In this document: positions 8,229 through 16,413 of the stretch, piece after piece | How the letters are laid out: every line of letters begins with the position of its first letter | Position numbering within the stretch: the first letter of the stretch is position 1 | NCBI GenBank assembly: GCA_001421095.1 | Contig: LIIK01000037.1 | Span: 1-27,778, forward strand | Length of the DNA: 27,778 nucleotides | DNA from: Candidatus [Bacteroides] periocalifornicus | GTDB taxonomy: Bacteria; Bacteroidota; Bacteroidia; Bacteroidales; CAJPTX01 | Reading direction: 5' to 3' | Made by a program: the position numbers and the translations under genes | Notes under the pieces: model-generated | Databases searched by the model: none | What the model was told of the DNA's origin: nothing | The model's input: only the letters and a program-made list of their open reading frames with translations

Positions 8229-9191
8229 CTAGTCTAGATCCTGCATTTCAGCATGCGCAAGCATCTGCTCATACTCCTCTTCATCCATATCGTTAAAGTA
8301 CAAAAGGGGATTTACGGGTTTATTTTTCACCAAGACCTCATAGTGAAGATGGGTACCTGTACTCCGCCCGGTGCTTCCCATGGCGCCTATCACCTGGCCC
8401 CGCTTTACCTTTTCACCCTCACGCACCAGTATACGGTTCATATGCGCATAGCGGGTCTTATAGCCAAATCCGTGATCTACTATCACCTGATTCCCATACC
8501 CGTTGAAGGAGTTGGTGGCCACTATCACGATACCGTCGCCCGTTGCGTGGATGGGGGTATCAGTCTTGCCCACAAAATCAACTCCCGTGTGCATACGCCC
8601 TTGGCCTGTAAAGGGATCTCTCCGCCCACCGAACAGCGATGAAATACGCACTAGCTCCTTTACAGACACAGGCTGCACCGCGGGTATTGCATGCAGCATC
8701 TGGTCCTTCTCAAAGGCAAGACGAGCCACCTCATCAAAGGATTTAGACTGCACGTAGGTGCGCCACTGCAGCTGATCGAGATTCTCCATGAGGTGCTTTA
8801 TCTGCACCCCATCGGGCACATCGGCCAGTTCGGCGTAGCGATCCACACCTCCCACACCGCCGTGACGAACCGACTGGGGTATGGTATCAGCCTCGAATAT
8901 AGATCGGTAAACCTGGTTATCTCGCCTCTCAATAATCCCGATCTGGCTTGAGGCACTCTGCACCAAATCTTGCAGCATCGCCACTTGCTGCAGCATCTCC
9001 TCCCTACTCCGCTTCAGGTTCTGGGTGCGCGGTGTATCAAAAACCAGCGAGTAGGCGAGCATCAGACCGAATCCCATCCCGATACTGAGGACGGTTTTCA
9101 GGGTAATGCGACCTACTCGCTGGAACCAGGAGGTTGATCGCTGCTCGTACTGCAGCGTCTCTGTATTGAATTGAAATCGCTTGGTTCCCAT
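8229..9191 (-). CDS. M23 (LytM-type) envelope metallopeptidase
   Basis: Predicted inner-membrane-anchored zinc endopeptidase, or LytM-domain scaffold, acting on peptidoglycan in the periplasm; 320 residues. A short cytoplasmic N-terminus is followed by one membrane helix (about 33-51, LSIGMGFGLMLAYSLVF). A heptad-like helical region (about 55-165) probably forms a coiled coil. The LytM domain (about 185-300) keeps the zinc and catalytic motifs HTGVDF (HxxxD, near residue 200) and HLHYEV (HxH, near 280), so it is likely active. A conserved SSLFGGRRDPF lead-in and an acidic tail (NDMDEEEYEQM) are also visible. It is a single-gene unit with its own promoter and terminator. Its substrate bond is unknown. 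Confidence 0.92.
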   Translation of the reverse strand: MGTKRFQFNTETLQYEQRSTSWFQRVGRITLKTVLSIGMGFGLMLAYSLVFDTPRTQNLKRSREEMLQQVAMLQDLVQSASSQIGIIERRDNQVYRSIFEADTIPQSVRHGGVGGVDRYAELADVPDGVQIKHLMENLDQLQWRTYVQSKSFDEVARLAFEKDQMLHAIPAVQPVSVKELVRISSLFGGRRDPFTGQGRMHTGVDFVGKTDTPIHATGDGIVIVATNSFNGYGNQVIVDHGFGYKTRYAHMNRILVREGEKVKRGQVIGAMGSTGRSTGTHLHYEVLVKNKPVNPLLYFNDMDEEEYEQMLAHAEMQDLD

Positions 9192-9272
9192 TCTTTTAGG
9201 TTATCGGCTGGCGACAGCCTCGGGGTGGTGTCCGCTCCGTTCCCTCCTGCCATTGCAACGATATTTTCGGCG

Positions 9273-9304
9273 CAAAGGTATAGAATATCTTTTATGATAC
9301 CATA
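9273..9304 (-). promoter_or_regulatory. Bacteroidota-type promoter for the M23 gene
   Basis: On the minus strand TACCTTTG (9280-9273) matches the -7 consensus TAnnTTTG. TATG at 9304-9301, twenty bases further upstream, resembles the -33 element TTTG in three of four positions with acceptable spacing. The resulting 5' leader is about 75 bases. Confidence 0.55.
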
Positions 9305-9442
9305 AACCCAAAAGGAAATTTAAACACAATACAGATTACCCCACCAGTGGTATTGCGCTATTATCGTACAGATTCACAGATATAAAAATAGGCTAGAGAG
9401 TACCTCCCCAGCCCCTTAGAATCCATCGAATGCGGTTTTTAC

Positions 9443-10453
9443 TTAGCCTCTCCTAGCTTTACCGCCGAGCGGGATTCCCAGGATTCCCATCAGCGTTCCC
9501 ACTGCATAGAGTGAATGCACCGTGAAAAAATGACACGAGAGCAACCACGGGTAGGCAAATCGGTGCTGAATGCTCATGCGAACTGTCTCGGCAACATTGG
9601 CCAGCAGGTAGAGCCCCACTAGCGTGAAAAGCGCAACTCTAGGCCAAAGGAAGAATATCGAGAGTACAGACAGCACCAATGCTACGCACAAGCAGGTGAA
9701 GGGCACCATATGGCGTAGAGCCACCGAGGATGGATTCGTCCGAAAGAGCTTGCCAATGGAGACCCCATTACCGAGCATCTGCCGATTGCTCGCCCCGATT
9801 GTCGGTCGGACGATATAGGTAGCCCGGATCTTCGGGTCGAACCAAACCCTATAGCCTGCATGGCGAATGCGGGCAAAGAACTCTGTGTCCTCGCTCCGAC
9901 GTAGATCCTCTCGCATCCCCCCAATGGTCTGGAGTACATGGCGATGAAAAGCGCCGTAAGGAACTGTATCCGAATAGCCCTCATGCCCCCCCACGCGAAA
10001 AGAAGCTCCTCCTAGCGCAAAGCGAGACTGGTTGAGAAGCTGAACGGTACGCGATGCGGGGGTATACTCACTGCACTCAAAAAGCCAACGCCCACCAACA
10101 GCACCGAGTTTCGGTTTTTCCTTGAGATGCTTGACGCATCGCTCAATGTAATCGGGGGCGTAAATCGAATGGGCATCGAGCCGAATAAGGTAAGGGGCAG
10201 ATGACCTAGCAACCCCTATATTGAAAGCTGCCGCCTGTATACGCCTAGCATTGTGCAGGATATGAATGTTCGGGTAGTGAACGGCGAACTCTCTTGCAAT
10301 TGCCAGTGTGCGGTCTGCACTCCCCCCATCGATGATAAAGAGCTCTATCAACTGAAACGGGAAACACTGCTGCAATACGGAATCGAGGCATTGCGCAAGG
10401 TGAACCTCTTCATTGAGGGTGGGAATAATGATGGCGACTTCGGGCTGAAGCAT
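9443..10453 (-). CDS. Family 2 glycosyltransferase (ExoA-like)
   Basis: Membrane-associated GT2 enzyme of 336 residues that would add a sugar to the lipid-linked glycan on the cytoplasmic side. The GT-A core shows the nucleotide-sugar site VAIIIPTLNEE (6-16), DGGSADRT (42-49) and a DAH triad (93-95) in the DxD position. A later EDTEFFARIRHAGY motif near 188 supplies the usual catalytic acidic residue. Hydrophobic segments at about 249-330 give two to three membrane helices, as in ExoA-type succinoglycan transferases. It is the last gene of the glycan cluster; its ATG lies 18 bases after the preceding stop. No strong terminator follows. Donor and acceptor cannot be read from the sequence. Confidence 0.88.
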   Translation of the reverse strand: MLQPEVAIIIPTLNEEVHLAQCLDSVLQQCFPFQLIELFIIDGGSADRTLAIAREFAVHYPNIHILHNARRIQAAAFNIGVARSSAPYLIRLDAHSIYAPDYIERCVKHLKEKPKLGAVGGRWLFECSEYTPASRTVQLLNQSRFALGGASFRVGGHEGYSDTVPYGAFHRHVLQTIGGMREDLRRSEDTEFFARIRHAGYRVWFDPKIRATYIVRPTIGASNRQMLGNGVSIGKLFRTNPSSVALRHMVPFTCLCVALVLSVLSIFFLWPRVALFTLVGLYLLANVAETVRMSIQHRFAYPWLLSCHFFTVHSLYAVGTLMGILGIPLGGKARRG

Positions 10454-10471
10454 AGAAAGGGGCGGTTCCTG

Positions 10472-11065
10472 CTACCGCTTGAACATTACACCTATAGTTC
10501 GGACGATGAGCTTAAGATCTGAGAGTAGACTCTGCTGGGCAATATACTCTTTCGCCAGCTTGATTTTCAGAGGGATCTGCACATTCACATAGTAACCCTC
10601 AGGATCCGCTTGCTGAGCCATTAGCTCTGCCTCATTGCGCATCTCGACGGACGCTGTATCGGTAATACCTGGGCGAACGGAAAGGACTTCACGCTGCTCT
10701 GGGGTGTACAGCGCCACATACTTAGGCACCTCTGGCCGCGGGCCAACAAGGCTCATATCGCCCACCAAGACGTTGAATAGCTGGGGCAACTCATCGAGTT
10801 TGGTCTTACGCAGCCAGAATCCCGAACGGGTAACCCTTGGGTCACGGTCTCCTAGAGTAAGCAGGCCTGCCCTATCAGCCCCCACACGCATCGAGCGGAA
10901 CTTGAAGAGCTTGAACTCCCGCCCATCCTTTCCTACCCGTACTTGCCGGTAGAAAATGGGGCCTTTGGAGTCGCACTTCACCCACACCGCAATGCAGAGT
11001 ATGAGGGGAGAAAGGAGCAAAAGGCCAAAGAAGCTCGCCAAGAAATCGAATGTGCGCTTAAGCAT
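10472..11065 (-). CDS. Polyprenyl-phosphate sugar-1-phosphate transferase (PglC/WcaJ core type)
   Basis: Monotopic phosphoglycosyl transferase of 197 residues. It moves a sugar-1-phosphate from a UDP-sugar to undecaprenyl phosphate and so starts the lipid-linked repeat unit. An N-terminal re-entrant hydrophobic helix (about 6-29, ending before KCDSKGPIFYRQ) is followed by KLFKFRSM (52-59), the Asp-Glu catalytic dyad (LDELPQL, D91-E92) and the family signature MSLVGPRPE (104-112). The small size and lack of extra helices make it PglC-like. It starts 11 bases after the aminotransferase stop, which suggests that the aminosugar made by that enzyme could be its substrate (inference). Confidence 0.93.
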   Translation of the reverse strand: MLKRTFDFLASFFGLLLLSPLILCIAVWVKCDSKGPIFYRQVRVGKDGREFKLFKFRSMRVGADRAGLLTLGDRDPRVTRSGFWLRKTKLDELPQLFNVLVGDMSLVGPRPEVPKYVALYTPEQREVLSVRPGITDTASVEMRNEAELMAQQADPEGYYVNVQIPLKIKLAKEYIAQQSLLSDLKLIVRTIGVMFKR

Positions 11066-11076
11066 CGTTGCGCCCG

Positions 11077-12291
11077 TTACCCAACAACTTCCCCATAGGC
11101 TGCAATTACGGCCTCTGCCACAAAGGTTGCCATCTCATCAGTGAGCTGCGGATAGATGGGTAGCGAGATCTCCGAGGCATAATTGGCATAGGCCACAGGG
11201 TAATCCTCTATACGATAGCCAAGATCCCTGTATAGCGTAAGCAAGGGTAACGGCATGAAATGCACATTGACCGCCACCTCGCGCTGCGCTATACGATTGA
11301 TGATTTCATCTCTTTGCGCCTCTGTAATCCCCTTAATCCTAAGCGCATAGAGATGGTAAGAGGTAAGCCTATCTCCCTGCCGTTCTGGAGGTACAATAGC
11401 CCATGGCTTATCGGTAAAATGGTGCGCATAGATGTCGAACACCCGCTTCCGTTCCTTCAGGAGCTTTGGGTATTCGCGGATCTGGGCTAGGCCAATGGCT
11501 GCATTCACGTCCGCCATATTGATCTTCATACCCAGGGCGGTAATATCATATCGCCATGCCCCCGCCTGGCTCTTGGAGAAGGCATCTTTAGTCTGGCAAT
11601 TGAGCGACATCTGCCGGAGCTGTGTGTAGAGCGCAGCATTGTCAAAAGGGGCTGGCATATTGATGCAGATAGCTCCGCCCTCAGCTGTCGTTACATTCTT
11701 CACGGCATGGAGCGAGAAGATGGCGATATCGGTCTCAGCCCCCACATGCTCGCCATTACGGTAGTAAGCCCCTATCGAATGGGCCGCATCGCTAAGCACT
11801 AGAATTCTGCCCAACTTTTCCTGCACGGGCGAGGTAGGCTTGAACTGCTTCACGATAGAGGGTTCTTGTACCAGAGCCATGATCTCGGCATACTGGCATG
11901 GAAACCCTGCAATATCCACCGGGATTATCGCCTTCGTTCTAGGAGTGATTGCAGCCCTAAGAGCGGGTAGCGACATGTTGAAATCTTCACCCACATCCAC
12001 CATTACGGGCTTAGCACCAGCCCACAGCACCGCCATACCTGTAGCAGCATAGGTGTAGGCCGGTATAATAACCTCGTCACCCGGCTGAAGGCCAAGCCAA
12101 CGGAGCATCATTATAGCACCCGAAGTCCACGAATTCACCACTAGTACCGCGGAAGAATGGGTAAATTCTCGGATCTCTTCCTCAAGAGCCTTGCACTTGG
12201 GGCCAGTGGTTATCCACCCCGAGCGAAGTGTGTCCACAACCTCGTCTATAATGGCTTGGTCAATGTAGGGGGGCGAAAAGGGAACTTTCAT
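11077..12291 (-). CDS. DegT/DnrJ/EryC1/StrS sugar aminotransferase (PglE/EpsN-like)
   Basis: PLP-dependent nucleotide-sugar aminotransferase of 404 residues. The PLP Lys is K198 in SLHAVKNVTTAEGG, preceded by LSDAAHSIGA with the PLP-binding Asp (168). An insertion around 139-160 makes it longer than WbpE in this window, to which it is only distantly similar. The pairing with a PglC-like transferase 11 bases downstream resembles bacillosamine-type (PglE/PglC) modules, suggesting 4-amination of a UDP-4-keto sugar. No 4,6-dehydratase or matching acetyltransferase is present, so the substrate would come from elsewhere. The function beyond sugar amination is inferred. Confidence 0.9.
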   Translation of the reverse strand: MKVPFSPPYIDQAIIDEVVDTLRSGWITTGPKCKALEEEIREFTHSSAVLVVNSWTSGAIMMLRWLGLQPGDEVIIPAYTYAATGMAVLWAGAKPVMVDVGEDFNMSLPALRAAITPRTKAIIPVDIAGFPCQYAEIMALVQEPSIVKQFKPTSPVQEKLGRILVLSDAAHSIGAYYRNGEHVGAETDIAIFSLHAVKNVTTAEGGAICINMPAPFDNAALYTQLRQMSLNCQTKDAFSKSQAGAWRYDITALGMKINMADVNAAIGLAQIREYPKLLKERKRVFDIYAHHFTDKPWAIVPPERQGDRLTSYHLYALRIKGITEAQRDEIINRIAQREVAVNVHFMPLPLLTLYRDLGYRIEDYPVAYANYASEISLPIYPQLTDEMATFVAEAVIAAYGEVVG

Positions 12292-12303
12292 AGTGATAAA
12301 ATT

Positions 12304-15300
12304 CTAGGAACTGCACTGCTTAAAAATAGGGGGTTGAATTCCCAGCGCGAAATTAATCAATTCCACGGGATGAAAGGCCTTTATGCTCGTCCCGTCTTTA
12401 ATCTGCTGCCGACAGCTAGTACCTGGTGCTGCTATAAGCACATCAGCTCCTGCAGCACGGACGGCAGGGAATAGCACCTCGTTACCAATAGCCATCGATA
12501 GCTCATAATTCCGTCTCTCATAACCGAAAGCACCAGCCATGCCGCAGCATCCCGAGGGGATAACCTCAACTCGATACCCAAAGAACTCTAGCACTCTCCT
12601 GGTGTTTTCTACTGAGGCTAATGCCTTCTGGTGGCAGTGCCCATGAAGGAGGACTTGACGACCTTTGAGGGGCGATACGGGGAGTTGCTCGTGGGTAATG
12701 CGCCCCCGTTGAATCTCTTGCAGCAAGAACTCATCGTAGAGAAGTGCATGCTCTGCGAGTACCCGAGCCTTCACCTGCCCATCACCGCGCAGAAGGCTAG
12801 GGTACTCTTCCCGAAAGGTTAGGATGGCCGACGGCTCAATGCCCACTAGCGGCGTGTGTTCACTCGCAAGTTTGCCGAATAGCTGAACATTACGACCTGC
12901 TAGTCGCCTTGCCCTGCGGATTAGGCCCTTAGAGATCTCTGTTCGCCCGCTGTCTGCATGCTTCGTAGTTAAAACGCTATAGCCCAGATAGGACAGCACA
13001 TTGACAAAAGCTATACCCACCTCCACATCGAGAAAATTGGTGAATTCATCGATAAAAAGGTATAGTACCCGCTTCCCTTCTACGCTGGGAGGCGATGGGT
13101 GCTTACGCAACCAGTGGCGTAGAGTGTACTTGCCCAGGGTTGGAATTGACCTCTGGGGTGCAAAACCCATTGCATGCTTGATAAGCGTAGAGGTTGGCTT
13201 CCAAGTAGCAACAGTATTAAATGCCTGTGGCCAGAGAGCACCAAGCCGCTCTACATCGGCTATCCTTGCCACTAGGTAGGTGGTAAATGGAATCCCCTTT
13301 GCATCGTAGTGGTGCTGGAGATACTCGGCCTTATACTTGGCCATATCCACATTTGAGGGGCACTCTGTGCGGCATCCCTTGCAGACCAAGCACTGAGAGA
13401 GAAGGGAAAGCGTATCAGAATCGTTAAACCGTCCCTTTCCCTCCAAACGGTAGAATGCCTCGCGCATAGCGTTTGCTCTAGCCCGAGTGGTGAATCGTTC
13501 ATCGCGGGTAACCCGAAAGGTAGGGCACATCACACCGCCAAACTGCGAGGAGCGGCGGCAATCACCCGCTCCATTGCACTGCTCTACGGCACGCAGCCAG
13601 CCCAGCTCACGGGAGAAATCGAAAATGGTGTCGACTATTGCTGGGATCTCCTGATAGCGTAATGCCTCGTCCATCGGGGGAGTACAGACGATCTTACCTG
13701 GGTTGAGAATTCCCTGCGGATCGAAAACCTTCTTCAACTCTACGAATTGCCGATAGACCTCTTGCCCAAGAAGTAATGGGATGAATTCCCCCCTTAGTCG
13801 CCCATCACCATGCTCTCCGCTGATAGAGCCTCGATACTTCTTCACCAAGAGGGCGGTGTCCCGAGCTACCTGGCGGAATTTCACCCTATCGGCAGGTGAT
13901 TTCAAATTGAGAATCGGGCGAATATGGAGCTCGCCTACAGAGATATGGGCGTGGTAAACCGACTCTAACCCATAGCCGGCCAACATCTGCTTAACATCGG
14001 CAATGTAGGCCGCCAGTCGCTCGGGTAGCACTGCCGTATCCTCTATGAGCGACACGGGCTTCGCATCACCTGGAAGGGTAGAGAGCAGTCCCAATCCAGC
14101 CTTTCGGAGTGCCCATACCCTAGCAATATCTCGCCCCTCCACCACGGGGTAAGCATACCCTAAAGACTCGGCTTGTAACGCAGCAACCACTTCATCCGCA
14201 CTAACTTTTAGAGCCTCTGAATCACCAGCAACCAGCTCAACCAGGAGTATAGCTGCCGGTTCTCCCACAAGGAAGAATCGGTTGGCCTGCTGAGTAGGAT
14301 TGCCCTTGCTTAGCTCTAGTATGGTGCTATCCATAAGCTCTACTGCTACAGGGTGGTAGCGTAGCGCAATGAGGTTTGCCGCAAAGCTCTCCTCCAACGA
14401 ACAGCAGTGCACACAGATCAAGGCCTTGCAGGGAAGTGGTTGCGGAACTAAACGTAGCTTGGCCGATAGCACTATGGCTAGAGTCCCCTCGCTCCCCGCC
14501 AGCAGATTGCAGAGGTTAATGGTTCGCGTTGCCTGCCAATTGAAGTAGAGCACATCGAGCGCATAGCCCGTATTGCGACGCTTGAGTCTAGGATCTGGAA
14601 AATGACCGTCAATGAGCTGTTGGGTCGTTGGATTCTGTAGGAATTGTAGAATATGGCGGTAGATCCGTCCCTCAAGGGTATCTAGCCTGCTCAACCTCAT
14701 CGCTTCTGCTTCGTCCAGCTCTTTGAATGTGGCCCTACTCCCATCGGCCAGCAAGACCTCGGCCTCAAGCAGATGCTCCCGCGTAGTACCGTAGACTACA
14801 GAATGCGAACCGCAGGAGTTGTTGCCAATCATCCCTCCAATGCAGCAGCGATTTGAGGTGGAGGTCTCAGGGGCGAAGAAATGGCCCGACGGCTTAAGGA
14901 GAAGGTTCAACTCATCGAGTACTACACCAGGCTGTACACGCACCCACGGTTCGCCTGATGGCAAAATAGGCTCTGGCAACGCAGAGGAATGGGAATCCTC
15001 TTGCGTTGTCGGGGTTTTCATATCAGGCTGCGCAACCAGAGTATCGGAGCTCTCCATCACTCCCCGCATATACTTGGTTACATCGATAACCAGCCCACTC
15101 CCCACTACTTGCCCCGCCAGCGAAGTGCCTGCAGCCCTCGGGATAATGGGTATAGAGTACTTCCGAGCAAATGCCAGTGCCTCCGCCACATCGTGCGTAT
15201 CCTTCGGGTATAGCACAGCCAACGGACGCTCGCTATAAGCCGAGGCATCGGTGGAGTACAGGGTACGGTAGAGGCTGGAGGTATGGAGTTCGCCATCAAT

Positions 15301-15345
15301 CGCACAAGCCAGTTCCTCCCAGGGGAGCCGAATTCTACCTACCAT
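12304..15345 (-). CDS. FAD/Fe-S D-2-hydroxyacid dehydrogenase (GlcD-YdiJ type)
   Basis: A 1013-residue fusion: FAD_binding_4 domain (PRAAGTSLAGQVVGSG near 70-84, ETSTSNRCCIGGMIGNNSCG near 158-180), FAD-oxidase C-terminal domain with SGEHGDGR (about 500), an Fe-S region with CNGAGDC (near 588) and CLVCKGCRTECP (about 651-662), and a heterodisulfide-reductase-like CCG domain (GHCHQK near 900, SGCCGMAGAFG near 933). Length and order match YdiJ/Dld-II enzymes, which oxidise D-2-hydroxyacids (D-lactate, D-2-hydroxyglutarate) and pass electrons towards quinone or other carriers. Such a catabolic enzyme is unusual inside a polysaccharide operon. It begins 42 bases after wbpB. Because WbpB generates 2-hydroxyglutarate, recycling it to 2-oxoglutarate is an attractive but untested role. 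Confidence 0.88.
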   Translation of the reverse strand: MVGRIRLPWEELACAIDGELHTSSLYRTLYSTDASAYSERPLAVLYPKDTHDVAEALAFARKYSIPIIPRAAGTSLAGQVVGSGLVIDVTKYMRGVMESSDTLVAQPDMKTPTTQEDSHSSALPEPILPSGEPWVRVQPGVVLDELNLLLKPSGHFFAPETSTSNRCCIGGMIGNNSCGSHSVVYGTTREHLLEAEVLLADGSRATFKELDEAEAMRLSRLDTLEGRIYRHILQFLQNPTTQQLIDGHFPDPRLKRRNTGYALDVLYFNWQATRTINLCNLLAGSEGTLAIVLSAKLRLVPQPLPCKALICVHCCSLEESFAANLIALRYHPVAVELMDSTILELSKGNPTQQANRFFLVGEPAAILLVELVAGDSEALKVSADEVVAALQAESLGYAYPVVEGRDIARVWALRKAGLGLLSTLPGDAKPVSLIEDTAVLPERLAAYIADVKQMLAGYGLESVYHAHISVGELHIRPILNLKSPADRVKFRQVARDTALLVKKYRGSISGEHGDGRLRGEFIPLLLGQEVYRQFVELKKVFDPQGILNPGKIVCTPPMDEALRYQEIPAIVDTIFDFSRELGWLRAVEQCNGAGDCRRSSQFGGVMCPTFRVTRDERFTTRARANAMREAFYRLEGKGRFNDSDTLSLLSQCLVCKGCRTECPSNVDMAKYKAEYLQHHYDAKGIPFTTYLVARIADVERLGALWPQAFNTVATWKPTSTLIKHAMGFAPQRSIPTLGKYTLRHWLRKHPSPPSVEGKRVLYLFIDEFTNFLDVEVGIAFVNVLSYLGYSVLTTKHADSGRTEISKGLIRRARRLAGRNVQLFGKLASEHTPLVGIEPSAILTFREEYPSLLRGDGQVKARVLAEHALLYDEFLLQEIQRGRITHEQLPVSPLKGRQVLLHGHCHQKALASVENTRRVLEFFGYRVEVIPSGCCGMAGAFGYERRNYELSMAIGNEVLFPAVRAAGADVLIAAPGTSCRQQIKDGTSIKAFHPVELINFALGIQPPIFKQCSS

Positions 15346-15387
15346 GATTGCCGCCCCGTTACGCTACAGAAATCTGCCAAGATACCG

Positions 15388-16362
15388 CTACCTCGTCCAT
15401 CCAAACGGATGCGGTACTAGCGGCTCTTTCGCCAACGGATGATAATCCCCCTTGAGTCCTATTGGTGTGGCGTGGCGGATTCCGTGCACAATCTCTATAC
15501 AATTACGTACCTCATCGAGCCCGAAACCTTTGCCTGCCAGAATCTGTCGGTAGCTCTCATTGTGGAGCTCTGTGAACCCCTCGCTGAACTCGAACTCCTC
15601 TCCGTCGATATTGATGGTACGGTAGGTTCGCTTCTCTCCCTGCACAGCGTTGGCTGGTAGCAAATCGGCATTTATGGAGAGGAAATAGCGTACCCTCGCC
15701 CGCTCCAGCTCCAGATAGCCAGCACAGCGGTCATGGCTCATCACATGCACCACATTCTGCTTTATACCGCCGAACACCCAGGTAAGCATGTCGTAGAAAT
15801 GGACACCTATGTTCGTGGCAATTCCCCCGCTCTTACGCTCATCGCCCTTCCAGCTGGTGTAGTACCAGTTGCCACGGCTCGTCATGTAGGTGAGATCCAC
15901 ATCGTATACCTTATCCTTCGGCCCACTGGCTATCTTCTCTCGGAGGTCGATGATTGACTTGTGCAGGCGTAGCTGGAAGATATTGTAGACCCTGTGGCCA
16001 GTTTCCCGTTCCACAGCCTGAAGCGCATCGATATTCCATGGATTCAGCACCAGCGGCTTCTCGCAAATCACATCCGCACCCAGCCGCATCCCATAGCGGC
16101 AGTGCGCATCGTGCAGGTAGTTCGGCGTGCAGACCGAGACCATATCTATCTGCCGATCTGTACCTTTAAGCCTCGTATTGAACCTATCAAAGAGTTCCTG
16201 CTCCACAAAGAAGGAGGCCTCCGGGAAGAAACTGTCCATAATGCCCACGCTATCAAAGCGATCATAGGCCGAGATCAGACGGTTACCCGTTTCCTTAATC
16301 GCTCTCAGGTGGCGCGGAGCAATGTAGCCCGCAACGCCGATAATGGCGAAATTCTTTGGCAT
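15388..16362 (-). CDS. wbpB: UDP-N-acetylglucosaminuronate 3-dehydrogenase WbpB/WlbA
   Basis: Gfo/Idh/MocA-family oxidoreductase of 324 residues. It oxidises C3 of UDP-GlcNAcA to the 3-keto sugar with NAD+. The family is known to keep NAD tightly bound and to regenerate it by reducing 2-oxoglutarate to 2-hydroxyglutarate. The N-terminal Rossmann segment FAIIGVAGYIAPRHLRAIKE is a WlbA hallmark. The catalytic EKP motif (E101-K102-P103) and the conserved His in TNIGVHFYDM (H188) are present. The product is the substrate of WbpE. The gene lies about 7 kb from wbpA, wbpD and wbpE but on the same strand in the same cluster, just before the FAD/Fe-S oxidoreductase gene. Confidence 0.93.
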   Translation of the reverse strand: MPKNFAIIGVAGYIAPRHLRAIKETGNRLISAYDRFDSVGIMDSFFPEASFFVEQELFDRFNTRLKGTDRQIDMVSVCTPNYLHDAHCRYGMRLGADVICEKPLVLNPWNIDALQAVERETGHRVYNIFQLRLHKSIIDLREKIASGPKDKVYDVDLTYMTSRGNWYYTSWKGDERKSGGIATNIGVHFYDMLTWVFGGIKQNVVHVMSHDRCAGYLELERARVRYFLSINADLLPANAVQGEKRTYRTINIDGEEFEFSEGFTELHNESYRQILAGKGFGLDEVRNCIEIVHGIRHATPIGLKGDYHPLAKEPLVPHPFGWTR

Positions 16363-16413
16363 AACTGATTTTCAAAAATAAACGGCATCTTAATAGGTGA
16401 AAAGATGGGAACA

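Noticed and set aside
9380..9442. Intrinsic terminator after the last glycan-cluster gene
   Set aside because: A GGCT/AGCC stem before a T-rich stretch exists on the minus strand, but with only four to five pairs and a long loop it is too weak to call.
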